Positions 21,817 to 29,866 of a DNA stretch of 42,495 nt are shown here, one piece after another. This stretch comes from a virus. Numbering within the stretch: position 1 is the stretch's first letter; every line of letters starts with the position of its first letter. The stretch lies in IMG/VR virus record IMGVR_UViG_3300025325_000052, positions 1-42,495 of that record. One strand, given 5' to 3'. Position numbers and translations under genes: made by a program. The notes beneath the pieces were generated by a model. That model had not been told where the DNA came from. It ran no database searches and saw only the letters and a list, made by a program, of their open reading frames with translations.

Positions 21817-22815
21817 TCAAATGCTGTCGAGATCAGATCTAGATTCTGCATATCTTTCGTATGGATTAGATACCCTGAAGTTATTTGTGAGAAACTCCTC
21901 AGCGTAGTCATCCATATCAAACATCGGGCATGCGGTGCGAAAGTCGCAACCCCAAGAGCACCGAGAACTGGGTCGAGGGTAACAAACAGCCCTGTGGTCT
22001 GTGTTCCGGTTTAACTCGTCTCTGGCTTGGATGATATCAGAGATCGTCCCGGTCAGCCTTATGTAGAAGTTCCTTAGCATTTTATCTGAAACTTCGACGC
22101 TTTCCCTCGCATAAAAAGGTGGTGTTGCTTTAGCAGTGCGAAGTGTTTTTCTGAGAAGATTCCACATTGCATATGACGGCATCTTATCTGGATTATTAAG
22201 CCGATAAAGAAGAGCATAAGTGAAAAGCTGCTCGTTCAGATCAAGCAACGGATCAATGAGACTCTGACACGACTTGTGGTCTAGGAAAAAGAAACGTTCT
22301 AATTTGTCAATACCAATAGCGTCTCGCTTACCCAGGATAGTTACATCTGTCCCACTAATATGTAAAGTATGCTCAATTTCAGATTCAGCTTCGATGATCT
22401 CAAAGTCTGAATCAATTCCTGTTTCTTCTATCCAATCAAAGTAGCCCTCTAACATAGTGCGAGCCATCTTATGATCTTTATCCACAGCTGTTAGATCATT
22501 AGGAGTATTCTTTCTAACTTCTTCATAAATTGATGTAAGGACACCTAAAGCTAACCCCTTAGAACCGCTAGGAGAATAATACGAAGCTAGTGAAGAGTGA
22601 ATATTAGTTCCTAGAGCGAGGGCACCAGTAGTTTTTTCTGGTGCTTTTAACCCTCTAAAATATTGGAGCCACCAGCGTCTGCGACAATCTTTCCAAGTTT
22701 GAATTTCACTATTACTGATTTGTAATGTAGGGACTGATTTAACTAGCTTCATTTCCTTTTCCCATAAATTACTGGGGCTACCCGTAAATGGTATTATCTG
22801 CCCCATTTCAGTCAT
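21817..22815 (-). CDS. PD-(D/E)XK nuclease, Cas4/RecB-like with probable Fe-S cluster
   Basis: 332 residues from ATG 22815 (SD GGGAGG). QISNSEIQTWKDCRRRWWLQ (first cluster Cys), LGTNIHSSLASYY (motif I His), ILGKRDAIGIDK (catalytic D), and FFLDHKSCQS (D-x-K) are followed by a Gln-containing helix. The C-terminal cysteines CSWGCDFRTAC complete a Cas4/AddB-type four-cysteine 4Fe-4S site. In phages such nucleases process DNA ends next to Sak4-type recombinases. It lies in the same operon as Sak4 and SSB-like genes. Confidence 0.75.
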   Translation of the reverse strand: MTEMGQIIPFTGSPSNLWEKEMKLVKSVPTLQISNSEIQTWKDCRRRWWLQYFRGLKAPEKTTGALALGTNIHSSLASYYSPSGSKGLALGVLTSIYEEVRKNTPNDLTAVDKDHKMARTMLEGYFDWIEETGIDSDFEIIEAESEIEHTLHISGTDVTILGKRDAIGIDKLERFFFLDHKSCQSLIDPLLDLNEQLFTYALLYRLNNPDKMPSYAMWNLLRKTLRTAKATPPFYARESVEVSDKMLRNFYIRLTGTISDIIQARDELNRNTDHRAVCYPRPSSRCSWGCDFRTACPMFDMDDYAEEFLTNNFRVSNPYERYAESRSDLDSI

Positions 22816-23008
22816 CAAATCCTCCCATAAGCTGTTTCCTCATCAAAACCCAATGGAACTCAAGGGTCATATGAGTAGCTGCATGCTCTTGGAATCCGGC
22901 TTCCATCAGCTTATTGTGATAGCCCGCCACGATTGCCACGAGCATGTCCAAGTTCTTCGTCAACTCCTCAAATTCTTCAGGAGTAATGAGGGGATCTTCT
23001 TCACTCAT
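22808..23008 (-). CDS. hypothetical small helical protein
   Basis: 66 residues. Acidic N-terminus (SEEDPLITPEEFEELTKNLD) and helix LVAIVAGYHNKLMEAGFQEH. A short protein of this type is common near replication genes in actinophages. Overlaps the nuclease start and abuts the upstream gene. Confidence 0.55.
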   Translation of the reverse strand: MSEEDPLITPEEFEELTKNLDMLVAIVAGYHNKLMEAGFQEHAATHMTLEFHWVLMRKQLMGGFDD

Positions 23009-23184
23009 CAGTTCCAGGCCGCTTTGTACGAGACGGGGGCTGTTGTAACGAGCATCTTGTAAGAGTGCCGCAGGTAGGGGTCGATGTCTGGGTCCTCCAT
23101 CCTATCCGCTAGGGCTTGGCGCCCGTGTACGGTGAGCGAGAGAAGGACAACCTCTCTCCAAGCCTGCATCTGTCTCTGTTCCAT
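23008..23184 (-). CDS. hypothetical small protein
   Basis: 58 residues from ATG 23184 (MEQRQMQAWREVV); an upstream ATG at 23229 would give a 73-residue form with a strongly basic start overlapping the deaminase by 17 bases. Helical (VVLLSLTVHGRQALADRME). Function unknown; the start is uncertain. Confidence 0.45.
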   Translation of the reverse strand: MEQRQMQAWREVVLLSLTVHGRQALADRMEDPDIDPYLRHSYKMLVTTAPVSYKAAWN

Positions 23185-23212
23185 CTTCCGTTTTCTCCGC
23201 TTCCTAAGGAAT

Positions 23213-23548
23213 CTATGTGTGAACCACACGGCAGTCTAGTTGCTCCAAAAGCTGGGCGCAAGAGAGGCAGGGCTGCGAAGGTCGAGGCTCTTCTTCCATT
23301 CGTCCTACTCTAGCGACATAGACAGTGGCCCGTCGAGGGTATCCCGCCCGGCGAAGCGCTCGTGCTTCCGCATGGACTGAGACAAGGGCGAGGGGGACAC
23401 CTGCGACGGTGGGGGAGTTCTTCGTAAGGTTGACCGCACGTCCTAGAGTCTTCCCATTCTTGATGACTATTGCACCATGACGGAATCTTTCACGGCTCTC
23501 GCCTGCTAGAGCGAGAGCCTGGCGCAAATGATGGTTGTCCTTGGTCAC
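23213..23548 (-). CDS. cytidine/dCMP deaminase-fold protein
   Basis: 111 residues, GTG start overlapping the previous stop. Zinc-binding motifs are SVHAEARAL (H59, E61) and QPCLSCAQLL (C94, C97), the HxE and PCxxC sites of the cytidine deaminase superfamily. GAIVIKNGKTLGRAVN is the substrate-binding strand region. It may act on dCMP or free cytidine to supply dUMP; it is shorter than typical dCMP deaminases (about 150 residues), so the substrate is uncertain. Confidence 0.75.
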   Translation of the reverse strand: MTKDNHHLRQALALAGESRERFRHGAIVIKNGKTLGRAVNLTKNSPTVAGVPLALVSVHAEARALRRAGYPRRATVYVARVGRMEEEPRPSQPCLSCAQLLEQLDCRVVHT

Positions 23549-23673
23549 AGATCAACTCTTCGGTCAACAGAACTAAGGGTCCGGGCTCTCTCAAAGGCTA
23601 ACCAAGCTTCTAGGGAGGAAATCATCTGCTTAAGCTTTTCAACCTCAGCTTCCAATTCTTCTATTCGGCTCAT
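23545..23673 (-). CDS. 42-residue coiled-coil protein
   Basis: ATG 23673 to TGA 23545. Clear heptads (RIEELEAEVEKLKQMISSLE), then AWLAFERARTL. Stop overlaps the deaminase start (GTGA). Upstream GGACC gives only a weak SD. Function unknown. Confidence 0.5.
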   Translation of the reverse strand: MSRIEELEAEVEKLKQMISSLEAWLAFERARTLSSVDRRVDL

Positions 23674-23688
23674 AGGGTCCTTTCTTCT

Positions 23689-24153
23689 TCATATATGTTT
23701 CCAGTTTCTCCCAGTGACAATCATTGAAATTAATGCCCTACTTACATCAAACATTTCAGCTAAATCCTTTTGAAAAAATGTGCCAGTTGCATACAACTTT
23801 CGTATTGCTAAGACTTCCTCATCCGAAAGTTTGGACATACCGTGATCCGTTCCGACCCGTGCAGATTTAAATCGACCTTTATTTAGAGCATCTCTACAAT
23901 TATCGGCTGGAGTGCCCAAGAAAAGATGATCGGGGCGAAAACAAGGCGGATTGTCACAATGATGGAGAACCCATAGACCTTCTGGAATTGGTCCATTAAT
24001 AGCTTCCCAAACTAATCTATGAACTGATTGTAATTTTCCATTAAATGAAACTCGCCCATATCCAAATGGGACTTTATATCCAGTCCATTCCCAGCAACCA
24101 GCATAGGGCCCACGAAAATTGCTTGGGCGATCTTCTAATTTTTTACCTGGCAT
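23689..24153 (-). CDS. HNH endonuclease with C-terminal helix-turn-helix
   Basis: 154 residues from ATG 24153, overlapping the helicase stop by 11 bases; an upstream ATG at 24189 adds 12 residues. GCWEWTGYKVPFGYGRVSF, SVHRLVWEAINGPIPEG, VLHHCDNPPCFRPDHLFLG, TPADNCRDALNKGRF, then HTH KLSDEEVLAIRKLYATGTF, DVSRALISMIVTGRNW. This is the complete HNH plus HTH layout of homing-type nucleases. A/T-rich. Confidence 0.85.
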   Translation of the reverse strand: MPGKKLEDRPSNFRGPYAGCWEWTGYKVPFGYGRVSFNGKLQSVHRLVWEAINGPIPEGLWVLHHCDNPPCFRPDHLFLGTPADNCRDALNKGRFKSARVGTDHGMSKLSDEEVLAIRKLYATGTFFQKDLAEMFDVSRALISMIVTGRNWKHI

Positions 24154-25861
24154 ATAATAACCTTTTAAGAGCGACTTTATCTTTGACAACTTCTTCTAAC
24201 ATTTCTGCTTTTCCAGCAAGAATCTCAAGTTGAGCAGATTCTATAGAATTTTCAGTCACATAGTCAATAACTACAACTGACTCGTGATGTTCGCTACCAA
24301 TTCTATGAATGCGTCCGATAGCCTGCTGCTGGTCCACGTTTGAAAATGAACGCTGAAGAAAAATTCCTATGCGGGCTCTATTTAATGTAACTCCCACGCC
24401 TCCTGCGCTGATGACCACTAAACAAACATCTACCTTGGCTTCTTGGAAAGAATCAATTTGATTTTGTCTGACATCTGTTGTTTGACCGCCCTTGATAATC
24501 GAGTAAGAGATGTCCGCTTTTTCAAGGCGGTTAGCCGCCATCTCAATAAGCTGCCGGGACTGGGCAAAGACCACCACCGGCTCGTTAAAGTCCGCCAAGT
24601 CTTCCATAAGAGCATCAAGCTTGCAAGAGGGATCGGACAATCTTACTCCATCCTCAGTGAGTTCTGCATAGGACGAAGCAAATTGTACCATGCGTGTGAG
24701 CTGAGCCAAAGCCGATGAGGCAATCACCATTGAGCCGTCGTCAGTAGTGGCCCACAAACTCTCCGCCATCGTGTTATATGCTTTGGCTTGCTTGGGGTTC
24801 ATCTGCACGTCACGGCGCTCATAGATGATGGGAGGCAACTGGGGGAGGATAGCTTCTTTCACGCAACGTCGGAAGCGGGGATGGAAGATATCTTCAAATT
24901 CGGTCTGCATCTCTGGTCTGATTCCAAAGACATCCAATCCACCAAATGGATTGAATCCTGTCAAACAGTAGCGGGAAATGAATTGAGTTTTGGAGGGCCA
25001 CTCTTGAGGATTTAAAAAATGCAAGATAGGAAAAAGTGTATCGGGGGCATTAGTTAGGGGGGTGCCAGTTAAAGCCCATCTAAATCGCACTGAAGGGCCA
25101 TGTCCTACAGCCCACACTGCTCTTGTCCATTTAGTACGGGGGGAAGACAATTTGTGACTCTCGTCGCTTATTACAATTTTCCATGGAATAAAGTTCAATT
25201 CCTTCGGAGTCTTCTCCGCATCTGTTAAAGCAATGCTTCCATATGGAGCGAGCCTTGAGTGAAGACGGACGCTCTCGTAGTTGATTATGACGACCCCAGG
25301 GTTGTCTCCTGCTTCAGCGAGAATCTTCTGGCGCTTTGGGGCTGTTCCATCAACAACATAGACAGGGATGCCCGGCCACCACTTCTCCACCTCCCTCGCC
25401 CATGAGCGTTTACAACTATTCGGGGCAATTACTAGCATAGGAAGTTCATTGACTGCTTTAGCTGCAGCGATTACTTGAATTGTCTTGCCTGATCCCATCT
25501 CATCGGCGCAGAGTGCTTGCTTTGCGGTAATGAGGAAAAGTGCCCCAACTTCTTGAAAGTTGTACAACCCGTGTGGGAGGCCCCCCGGATCTTGGATTGA
25601 CAACTCGTTGCGGAGAGCCAAGGAGGGAGCCACCCGGAGGTCGAGTTCACTCTTCGCCCATTTCCAAAGTTCCGGTCCTATTTCCAACCGGTCTCCGAAC
25701 ACGGCTCGGAGTTGGCGACAAGCGGACCATGAGAGGGGGGTGTGCCATTTCTTAACCTCAGAATTCCATCTACTACCGGGGATTGATTTAACGCCCTCTC
25801 GGTCTTGCATTCCAGACTCTATGAAAATTCTTTGGCCTTGAATTTCGACCTTTACCTGCAT
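24143..25861 (-). CDS. SNF2-family DNA helicase/translocase
   Basis: 572 residues. The N-terminal ~85 residues (RIFIESGMQDREGVKSIPGS, KWHTPLSWSACRQL) resemble the HARP-like domain found before phage SNF2 helicases. Walker A is DEMGSGKTIQVI (near 118-129). The DExH box reads VISDESHKL (near 230). ALTGTPLTNAPDTLF is motif III. Helicase C motifs include VVVFAQSRQLIEM, VVISAGGVGVTLN and QQAIGRIHRIGSEH. Likely remodels replication forks or recombination intermediates. Lies in the same operon as the recombination genes. Confidence 0.88.
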   Translation of the reverse strand: MQVKVEIQGQRIFIESGMQDREGVKSIPGSRWNSEVKKWHTPLSWSACRQLRAVFGDRLEIGPELWKWAKSELDLRVAPSLALRNELSIQDPGGLPHGLYNFQEVGALFLITAKQALCADEMGSGKTIQVIAAAKAVNELPMLVIAPNSCKRSWAREVEKWWPGIPVYVVDGTAPKRQKILAEAGDNPGVVIINYESVRLHSRLAPYGSIALTDAEKTPKELNFIPWKIVISDESHKLSSPRTKWTRAVWAVGHGPSVRFRWALTGTPLTNAPDTLFPILHFLNPQEWPSKTQFISRYCLTGFNPFGGLDVFGIRPEMQTEFEDIFHPRFRRCVKEAILPQLPPIIYERRDVQMNPKQAKAYNTMAESLWATTDDGSMVIASSALAQLTRMVQFASSYAELTEDGVRLSDPSCKLDALMEDLADFNEPVVVFAQSRQLIEMAANRLEKADISYSIIKGGQTTDVRQNQIDSFQEAKVDVCLVVISAGGVGVTLNRARIGIFLQRSFSNVDQQQAIGRIHRIGSEHHESVVVIDYVTENSIESAQLEILAGKAEMLEEVVKDKVALKRLLYAR

Positions 25862-25899
25862 TTCGGGTTTCGCCTTCTTCCTAATTACAAAAATTTTCA

Positions 25900-26212
25900 G
25901 CCCTTAATGCTGTTCCCTCCAGGGTGGAGTACAGGAGCTACCTGTCAAGCACCCTGGAGGGGGGACAGCGCAGTGCCGGAACGGCCTGCATCCAATCCGG
26001 TCTTCACCGATGGTACTAGGCTTCCCTGCACACTGCACGCCACGGGACATTCGATGACGTTTTTCCTCTCTGCTAGGCTCGGAGAGGCTTGAGCGGTACT
26101 GGCCCGGCTAGCACCCAGCCGCCCTGTTATCCGATCAGGGAACGGTCTCCAGGATGCCGCCTCGGAGAACTTGTTACTAAGCGACAGGTTTTGCTCTTTA
26201 CCCGGTATTATA
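25900..26212 (-). ncRNA. candidate structured non-coding RNA in a gene-free gap
   Basis: 346 bases (25862-26207) without a convincing ORF between two leftward genes. It is dense in stems: a perfect 12-bp inverted repeat CCCTCCAGGGTG/CACCCTGGAGGG (25914-25961) enclosing ACAGG/CCTGT; GCAG-GCCG/CGGC-CTGC near 25970-25989; TGCTAG/CTAGCA (near 26071-26112); CCCTG/CAGGG near 26122-26140; TCTCC/GGAGA near 26145-26168. A TATAAT box on the minus strand at 26212-26207 could start the RNA, and the 12-bp hairpin could end it. No match to tmRNA, RNase P or group I intron core was recognised. Confidence 0.4.
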
Positions 26213-26822
26213 TGGTGCTCATGGCTGCTATGCGATGCTCCGTATCATCGCCATGACAAATGTCGCAACACTCTTCGTGAACATCTTCCCCGTTAGCATC
26301 GGAATGGCGTTGATCCCACTCTTCTTCTGAAAAGGAACACAGACAACCGTAACAAGTTTCTAACGATTCCATTATACTCTCCCAAGAGCCCCGGTTAACA
26401 AGGACAAGCTCAATATCCTTCCAAGTCGTGTCATCAATATCCTGGATATCCTGAGCAGTGGCGAGAAGCTCACAAACAGCCACACTGAACGGGTTAGTCT
26501 CACGTTTGTAACTACAAGACCTGAGAGTTGCATTACGAAACAGAAGTGACCTAATAAGGTCATTCTCCTTGAACTCCGGGTGGAAGTCTTCAATCCACTG
26601 ACCGACAATGCAGACAGGAGTCACAAGCAGTGGCTCCTCGTCCTCAATGTTAAAGTGGTCGAAATCGACATGGACACCCTTATCGTCCGTGTAATACACG
26701 CATGTATCCTCCTCATCCAATCCACCGTCAATCACTATTCTTCCCCGGCGATCCGGGTATCGAGTGATCAGGGAGGAAAGTTCCGCACGAACAACTTCAA
26801 CAGTCAGTTCCGAAGGTTTCAT
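26208..26822 (-). CDS. hypothetical protein with Cys/His C-terminus
   Basis: 204 residues, ATG 26822 with SD GAAAGGAAAGAA. Acidic; N-terminal ~100 residues alternate beta strands (GRIVIDGGLDEEDTCVYYTD) and helices. The C-terminal 60 residues contain CYGCLCSFSEEEW and EECCDICHGDDTEH, a probable zinc site. It precedes the structured gap. Function unknown. Confidence 0.6.
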   Translation of the reverse strand: MKPSELTVEVVRAELSSLITRYPDRRGRIVIDGGLDEEDTCVYYTDDKGVHVDFDHFNIEDEEPLLVTPVCIVGQWIEDFHPEFKENDLIRSLLFRNATLRSCSYKRETNPFSVAVCELLATAQDIQDIDDTTWKDIELVLVNRGSWESIMESLETCYGCLCSFSEEEWDQRHSDANGEDVHEECCDICHGDDTEHRIAAMSTI

Positions 26823-26932
26823 TTCTTTCCTTTCGTTAAGTTAAATCCTTCTATGGATCGGGAAAAGGGTTCAGAGAAAAATAGTTTCTCCTCATACTTA
26901 GTGCACAGAACCGACAGAAACTAATTCTGAAT

Positions 26933-26960
26933 GGGTGCAGGAGACTAGTCTCCTGCACCC
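26933..26960. repeat. 28-bp perfect palindrome
   Basis: A perfect inverted repeat with no loop: GGGTGCAGGAGACT followed directly by its reverse complement. It lies in a 166-base gap downstream (leftward) of the lipoprotein gene. A second hairpin CACCAG/CTGGTG (26971-26985) sits between it and the lipoprotein stop. It may be a terminator pair without T-tract, or a protein-binding site. Confidence 0.6.
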
Positions 26961-26988
26961 ACGTTAGGGGACCACCAGCCTCTGGTGA

Positions 26989-27372
26989 TTAAAGGTTTAG
27001 GGACTCAAGAGTGTCCAGAGAGTCCTCAAGCTCGTCCAAGGTGCTAGCAGCCTGGGCCGCCTGAGCCGGGGCAAATTTACCACAAGTATTAAGCAACAGC
27101 CTACCAGTATTCACGGCCTCACGTCCGGTGGCAATAGCAGCATCCACACCAGCTTGAGTAGTCACGTATTCCACAGCCTCAGCATACTCCCCGAGAAGAT
27201 CAGCAAACTTGCCAGCCTTCTCGGAACACTGGGCGGCAGTGGGACCGGAACTAGGGGTCTGGGAACTAGGGGTCTGGGAACTAGGACTCTGAGTGCTAGT
27301 CTCATTGGTGCAGGCACTGGTTAGAAGGATCGAAGACAAGGACAGGACGGTAATGGAAACGAACTTCTTCAC
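26989..27372 (-). CDS. secreted lipoprotein
   Basis: 127 residues from GTG 27372 (GAAAGGAATTGAA upstream; a TTG five codons earlier is less likely). Signal peptide MKKFVSITVLSLSSILLTSAC with a lipobox ending at C21; the -3 residue is Thr, slightly unusual. A low-complexity spacer of PSSQT repeats follows, then a helical mature domain with two cysteines (AAQCSEKAGKFADLLGEYAE ... LLNTCGKF). Phage-encoded lipoproteins are often superinfection-exclusion factors; that role is inferred here. Confidence 0.7.
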   Translation of the reverse strand: MKKFVSITVLSLSSILLTSACTNETSTQSPSSQTPSSQTPSSGPTAAQCSEKAGKFADLLGEYAEAVEYVTTQAGVDAAIATGREAVNTGRLLLNTCGKFAPAQAAQAASTLDELEDSLDTLESLNL

Positions 27373-27475
27373 TTCAATTCCTTTCAAGGATTTTTGGTGG
27401 AGAGATGATTTATTTTTAAATTTAATATAGGTTTAACCGTGTAACATTCCCATTAGCTTTCCTTTCTGAGCCTAA

Positions 27476-27631
27476 TTACTCAAGGTAATCCACATCTAAG
27501 CCATAATCGGAGACGTTGATGCCTGTCTTAACTGCACGAATCATTTTGTGCATGGCAGTTTCGACTTCAGACATTAACACGTCTTCTTCCTCTTCAACAA
27601 TAATTTCTAGGGTAACTAGAAATGTGGTCAT
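27476..27631 (-). CDS. 51-residue acidic protein
   Basis: ATG 27631 with SD GGAGG two bases off the ideal spacing, overlapping the ParB-like gene's stop (ATGA). Beta strand FLVTLEIIVEEEEDV then a helix (SEVETAMHKMIRAVKTG). Function unknown. Confidence 0.55.
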   Translation of the reverse strand: MTTFLVTLEIIVEEEEDVLMSEVETAMHKMIRAVKTGINVSDYGLDVDYLE

Positions 27632-28086
27632 TCAACCTCCTCCTTGTTTTCGTTTTCGGGTACAGAACCTTCAAAGTGTGCGGGGCGGTCGCCACACACC
27701 CTGTCATCCCAGGAGACATGGCCATGGTCCCGCACGTACCTCGCTTTGGCGTCGGACCTCGACTCCAAGGGAATACGCTCGATCCCGAGCCGGTGGGCAG
27801 CGATCACCCGGTGGTGCCCGTCCTTCACCTTTCCCTCGCCGAGGTAGACGCCTTGATCCAAGCCATTCTCAGCGAGGAAGGCTTCAAGCTTCTGCTGGTG
27901 ATGACCGACCCTGCCGCAGCAGAGGCACTCTCTACTGAGGATGTGCCGTTCTTCCTCATCCCAGGTCTGGCCCGAGGCGGGGGTGTAGTTCGCCAGCAGG
28001 TCGGCCGCCGCCATCGAACCCCGCATGGTCTCAGCGTGCTGCACCGGCAACAATCTAGCTGGATTGAACGTTTTCCATTGTCGCAT
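27628..28086 (-). CDS. ParB/sulfiredoxin-like nuclease-domain protein
   Basis: 152 residues from ATG 28086, overlapping the upstream gene by 32 bases; a longer frame back to 28176 reads through the upstream gene. Motif KVKDGHHRVIAAHRLGIERI is the ParB N-terminal domain signature (G-H-H-R). ECLCCGRVGHHQQKLEAFL supplies a Cys/His cluster. Related phage proteins bind or nick DNA; a role in replication or host DNA attack is possible. Confidence 0.65.
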   Translation of the reverse strand: MRQWKTFNPARLLPVQHAETMRGSMAAADLLANYTPASGQTWDEEERHILSRECLCCGRVGHHQQKLEAFLAENGLDQGVYLGEGKVKDGHHRVIAAHRLGIERIPLESRSDAKARYVRDHGHVSWDDRVCGDRPAHFEGSVPENENKEEVE

Positions 28087-28969
28087 CCAGTACGGAAGCT
28101 TCAACCCTCTTGATGAACTCGATAGCCTCCTCCACCCGGTCCTCCACCTCTCCAGCGGTGAGCCCTGAGGCAACAACGTTGGAGAAGGTGATGGGCTTTC
28201 GGGAGAGTAGGTGGTTAGTGTCTACCAGGACGGCGTAGGCGTCAAGGAAAAGCTTGAGAGCGCTGTCCTCGTACTCCTGGCTAGCCCTCCGGGCAGCGTT
28301 GTTGGCGTCTTGCTCAGCTTGACGGGCTCTGGAGGCAGCCTGCCGGGCACGGGCGTCCTGCTGGTTGCGGGCGTCCTGCTCGACACGGTGCTTGCCGTAC
28401 GCTTCTGCCATTCGGGAGACGATGTCCGGGTCTGAGGAGGTGAGGGCCCGCTTCGCCATCTCAGCTAGAACCTCTGGAGTGGGGAGTTCGGCCTTGATCT
28501 CTGCACGAAGCTTAGCCTCGACATCCTGTAGCTTGACAACGTTCTTCGCAGCCTCTTCCTTCGCTACCCGCTTACGCTCAGCCTCAAGCTCTTGCTGGTG
28601 CTTCAGGTTAGCCTCCCGCTCCTTCTGAGCAGTGGCCTTAGCTTGGGCAGCCAGAGCGGCATCTAGACGCTTCTGAGCAGCTGCTTCAGCCTTGGCTGTG
28701 GCCTCGGCGGCAGCCTTCTTCTCACGGTCAGTCCAGCTACCTGCTCGCTCCGAGCGGCTGGCCGCCGCTCCCTCGGACTTGCGAACCCACTCACCAAAAG
28801 TAGACTCAGCGATGCCCATATGACGAGCAAAACTCCTAGCTGTGACCTTGACAACATGGTCCTGAGCCGTGCGCTCATCAGTATCCATGCCTTCATATTT
28901 CCGATACACAGAGACGAGCCCCTGACGAAACTCTGTGCATTCCGCCTCAATATCTGACCAACTGATCAT
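28055..28969 (-). CDS. coiled-coil protein with N-terminal HTH
   Basis: 304 residues. An N-terminal domain of about 70 residues includes SFARHMGIAESTFGEWVRKS, a helix-turn-helix. Residues ~80-240 are a very long Ala/Lys/Glu/Arg-rich coiled coil. The C-terminal part is mixed (FSNVVASGLTAGEVEDRVEE). Likely a DNA-binding structural or partition-like protein; it precedes the ParB-like gene, which would fit a segregation or replication pair, but this is inference. Confidence 0.55.
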   Translation of the reverse strand: MISWSDIEAECTEFRQGLVSVYRKYEGMDTDERTAQDHVVKVTARSFARHMGIAESTFGEWVRKSEGAAASRSERAGSWTDREKKAAAEATAKAEAAAQKRLDAALAAQAKATAQKEREANLKHQQELEAERKRVAKEEAAKNVVKLQDVEAKLRAEIKAELPTPEVLAEMAKRALTSSDPDIVSRMAEAYGKHRVEQDARNQQDARARQAASRARQAEQDANNAARRASQEYEDSALKLFLDAYAVLVDTNHLLSRKPITFSNVVASGLTAGEVEDRVEEAIEFIKRVEASVLDATMENVQSS

Positions 28970-28978
28970 TTTTCCTCC

Positions 28979-29419
28979 TTACATCCACAAGGATGTCTTG
29001 ATAGTAGATTTATGGGTATTGTACCAATCAATCTTTTCTTGATTAGTACGTTTGAAGTGGTTAGAGGGCCTTGGAGTTACCTGAGGGCCGTGCTTGTCGG
29101 CTTCGGGGTCTACGTAGCCGTGGGGGATGATCCAGGCCTCATCGTGCGTGACTACCTCGCCTGTAGGGTTTCTGGTGATTCTTTGGCCCTTGAATGAACG
29201 GTGGAGCCAACCTTTGGTGGTGGACTGGCGGCCTGCTCGGAGGACCAGTACGTTCTGGTGGCCCTCTGAGCGTAGCCGGGTGGCGTGGGCGGTGGCTAGT
29301 CGGAGGGACTGGGTGAGGAGGTAGTCGGCACGTTCCTTATTGTAAGCGTGAAGTAAGGCGTGATCGAGGCCCTCGACTGGGAAGGCAACCGAACCCTCAG
29401 AGTACTGGACAACGTACAT
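28979..29419 (-). CDS. hypothetical protein
   Basis: 146 residues. Helical middle (YLLTQSLRLATAHATRLRSE), then VLVLRAGRQSTTKGWLHRSF, EAWIIPHGYVDPEADKHGP and a basic C-terminus. No recognised motif. Two bases separate it from the next gene on the right. Confidence 0.5.
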   Translation of the reverse strand: MYVVQYSEGSVAFPVEGLDHALLHAYNKERADYLLTQSLRLATAHATRLRSEGHQNVLVLRAGRQSTTKGWLHRSFKGQRITRNPTGEVVTHDEAWIIPHGYVDPEADKHGPQVTPRPSNHFKRTNQEKIDWYNTHKSTIKTSLWM

Positions 29420-29420
29420 A

Positions 29421-29864
29421 TCAGCTTACCACCGCTTGTTCGATGTGGCGCAGCCAAGGGGTATTGGCAGAACGCATGTTCGACTTGCCGTTACCTCTGT
29501 TGCCATTAGGACGATCCTTTCTCACGCCCATCTTCATACTGGCTGGGGCGGGCAGAAGCTTGACGATAACGCCGGACGGGTAAAAACCTGCTGCATCATA
29601 GGCCTTGATCAGTGCCTTAGTTTCCCGAGAAATTACGTAACGCTCAATGTGTGCCCCACGATGAACGTAAGCAACACTGGCACCAATCTTTACAGCCTTA
29701 ACATTTCCGTTCAGAACTCGTCTGACGCCACGAGCCGCCACACATTCCTCAGGATTACGAGTAACTGCGCCCTTGATGTCACGAGGTCGTACTTTGAATT
29801 CAATCGGCTTAACAGCATCAACAATGGGCACATTGTTAGCTAGGGTTTCATCTGACCACTGCAT
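29421..29864 (-). CDS. hypothetical basic protein
   Basis: 147 residues. KPIEFKVRPRDIKGAVTRNP, AYVHRGAHIERYVISRETKA, FYPSGVIVKLLPAPASMKMG, then an Asn/Arg/Gly-rich basic tail (DRPNGNRGNGKSNMRS). Could bind nucleic acid. No family recognised. Confidence 0.5.
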   Translation of the reverse strand: MQWSDETLANNVPIVDAVKPIEFKVRPRDIKGAVTRNPEECVAARGVRRVLNGNVKAVKIGASVAYVHRGAHIERYVISRETKALIKAYDAAGFYPSGVIVKLLPAPASMKMGVRKDRPNGNRGNGKSNMRSANTPWLRHIEQAVVS

Positions 29865-29866
29865 TT

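Noticed and set aside
25862-26207. Gap as tmRNA, RNase P or group I intron
   Set aside because: None of the conserved core sequences of these RNAs could be found on either strand.
27622-28113. Plus-strand ORFs over the ParB-like gene
   Set aside because: Shadow frames of a gene with a clear ParB motif on the other strand.
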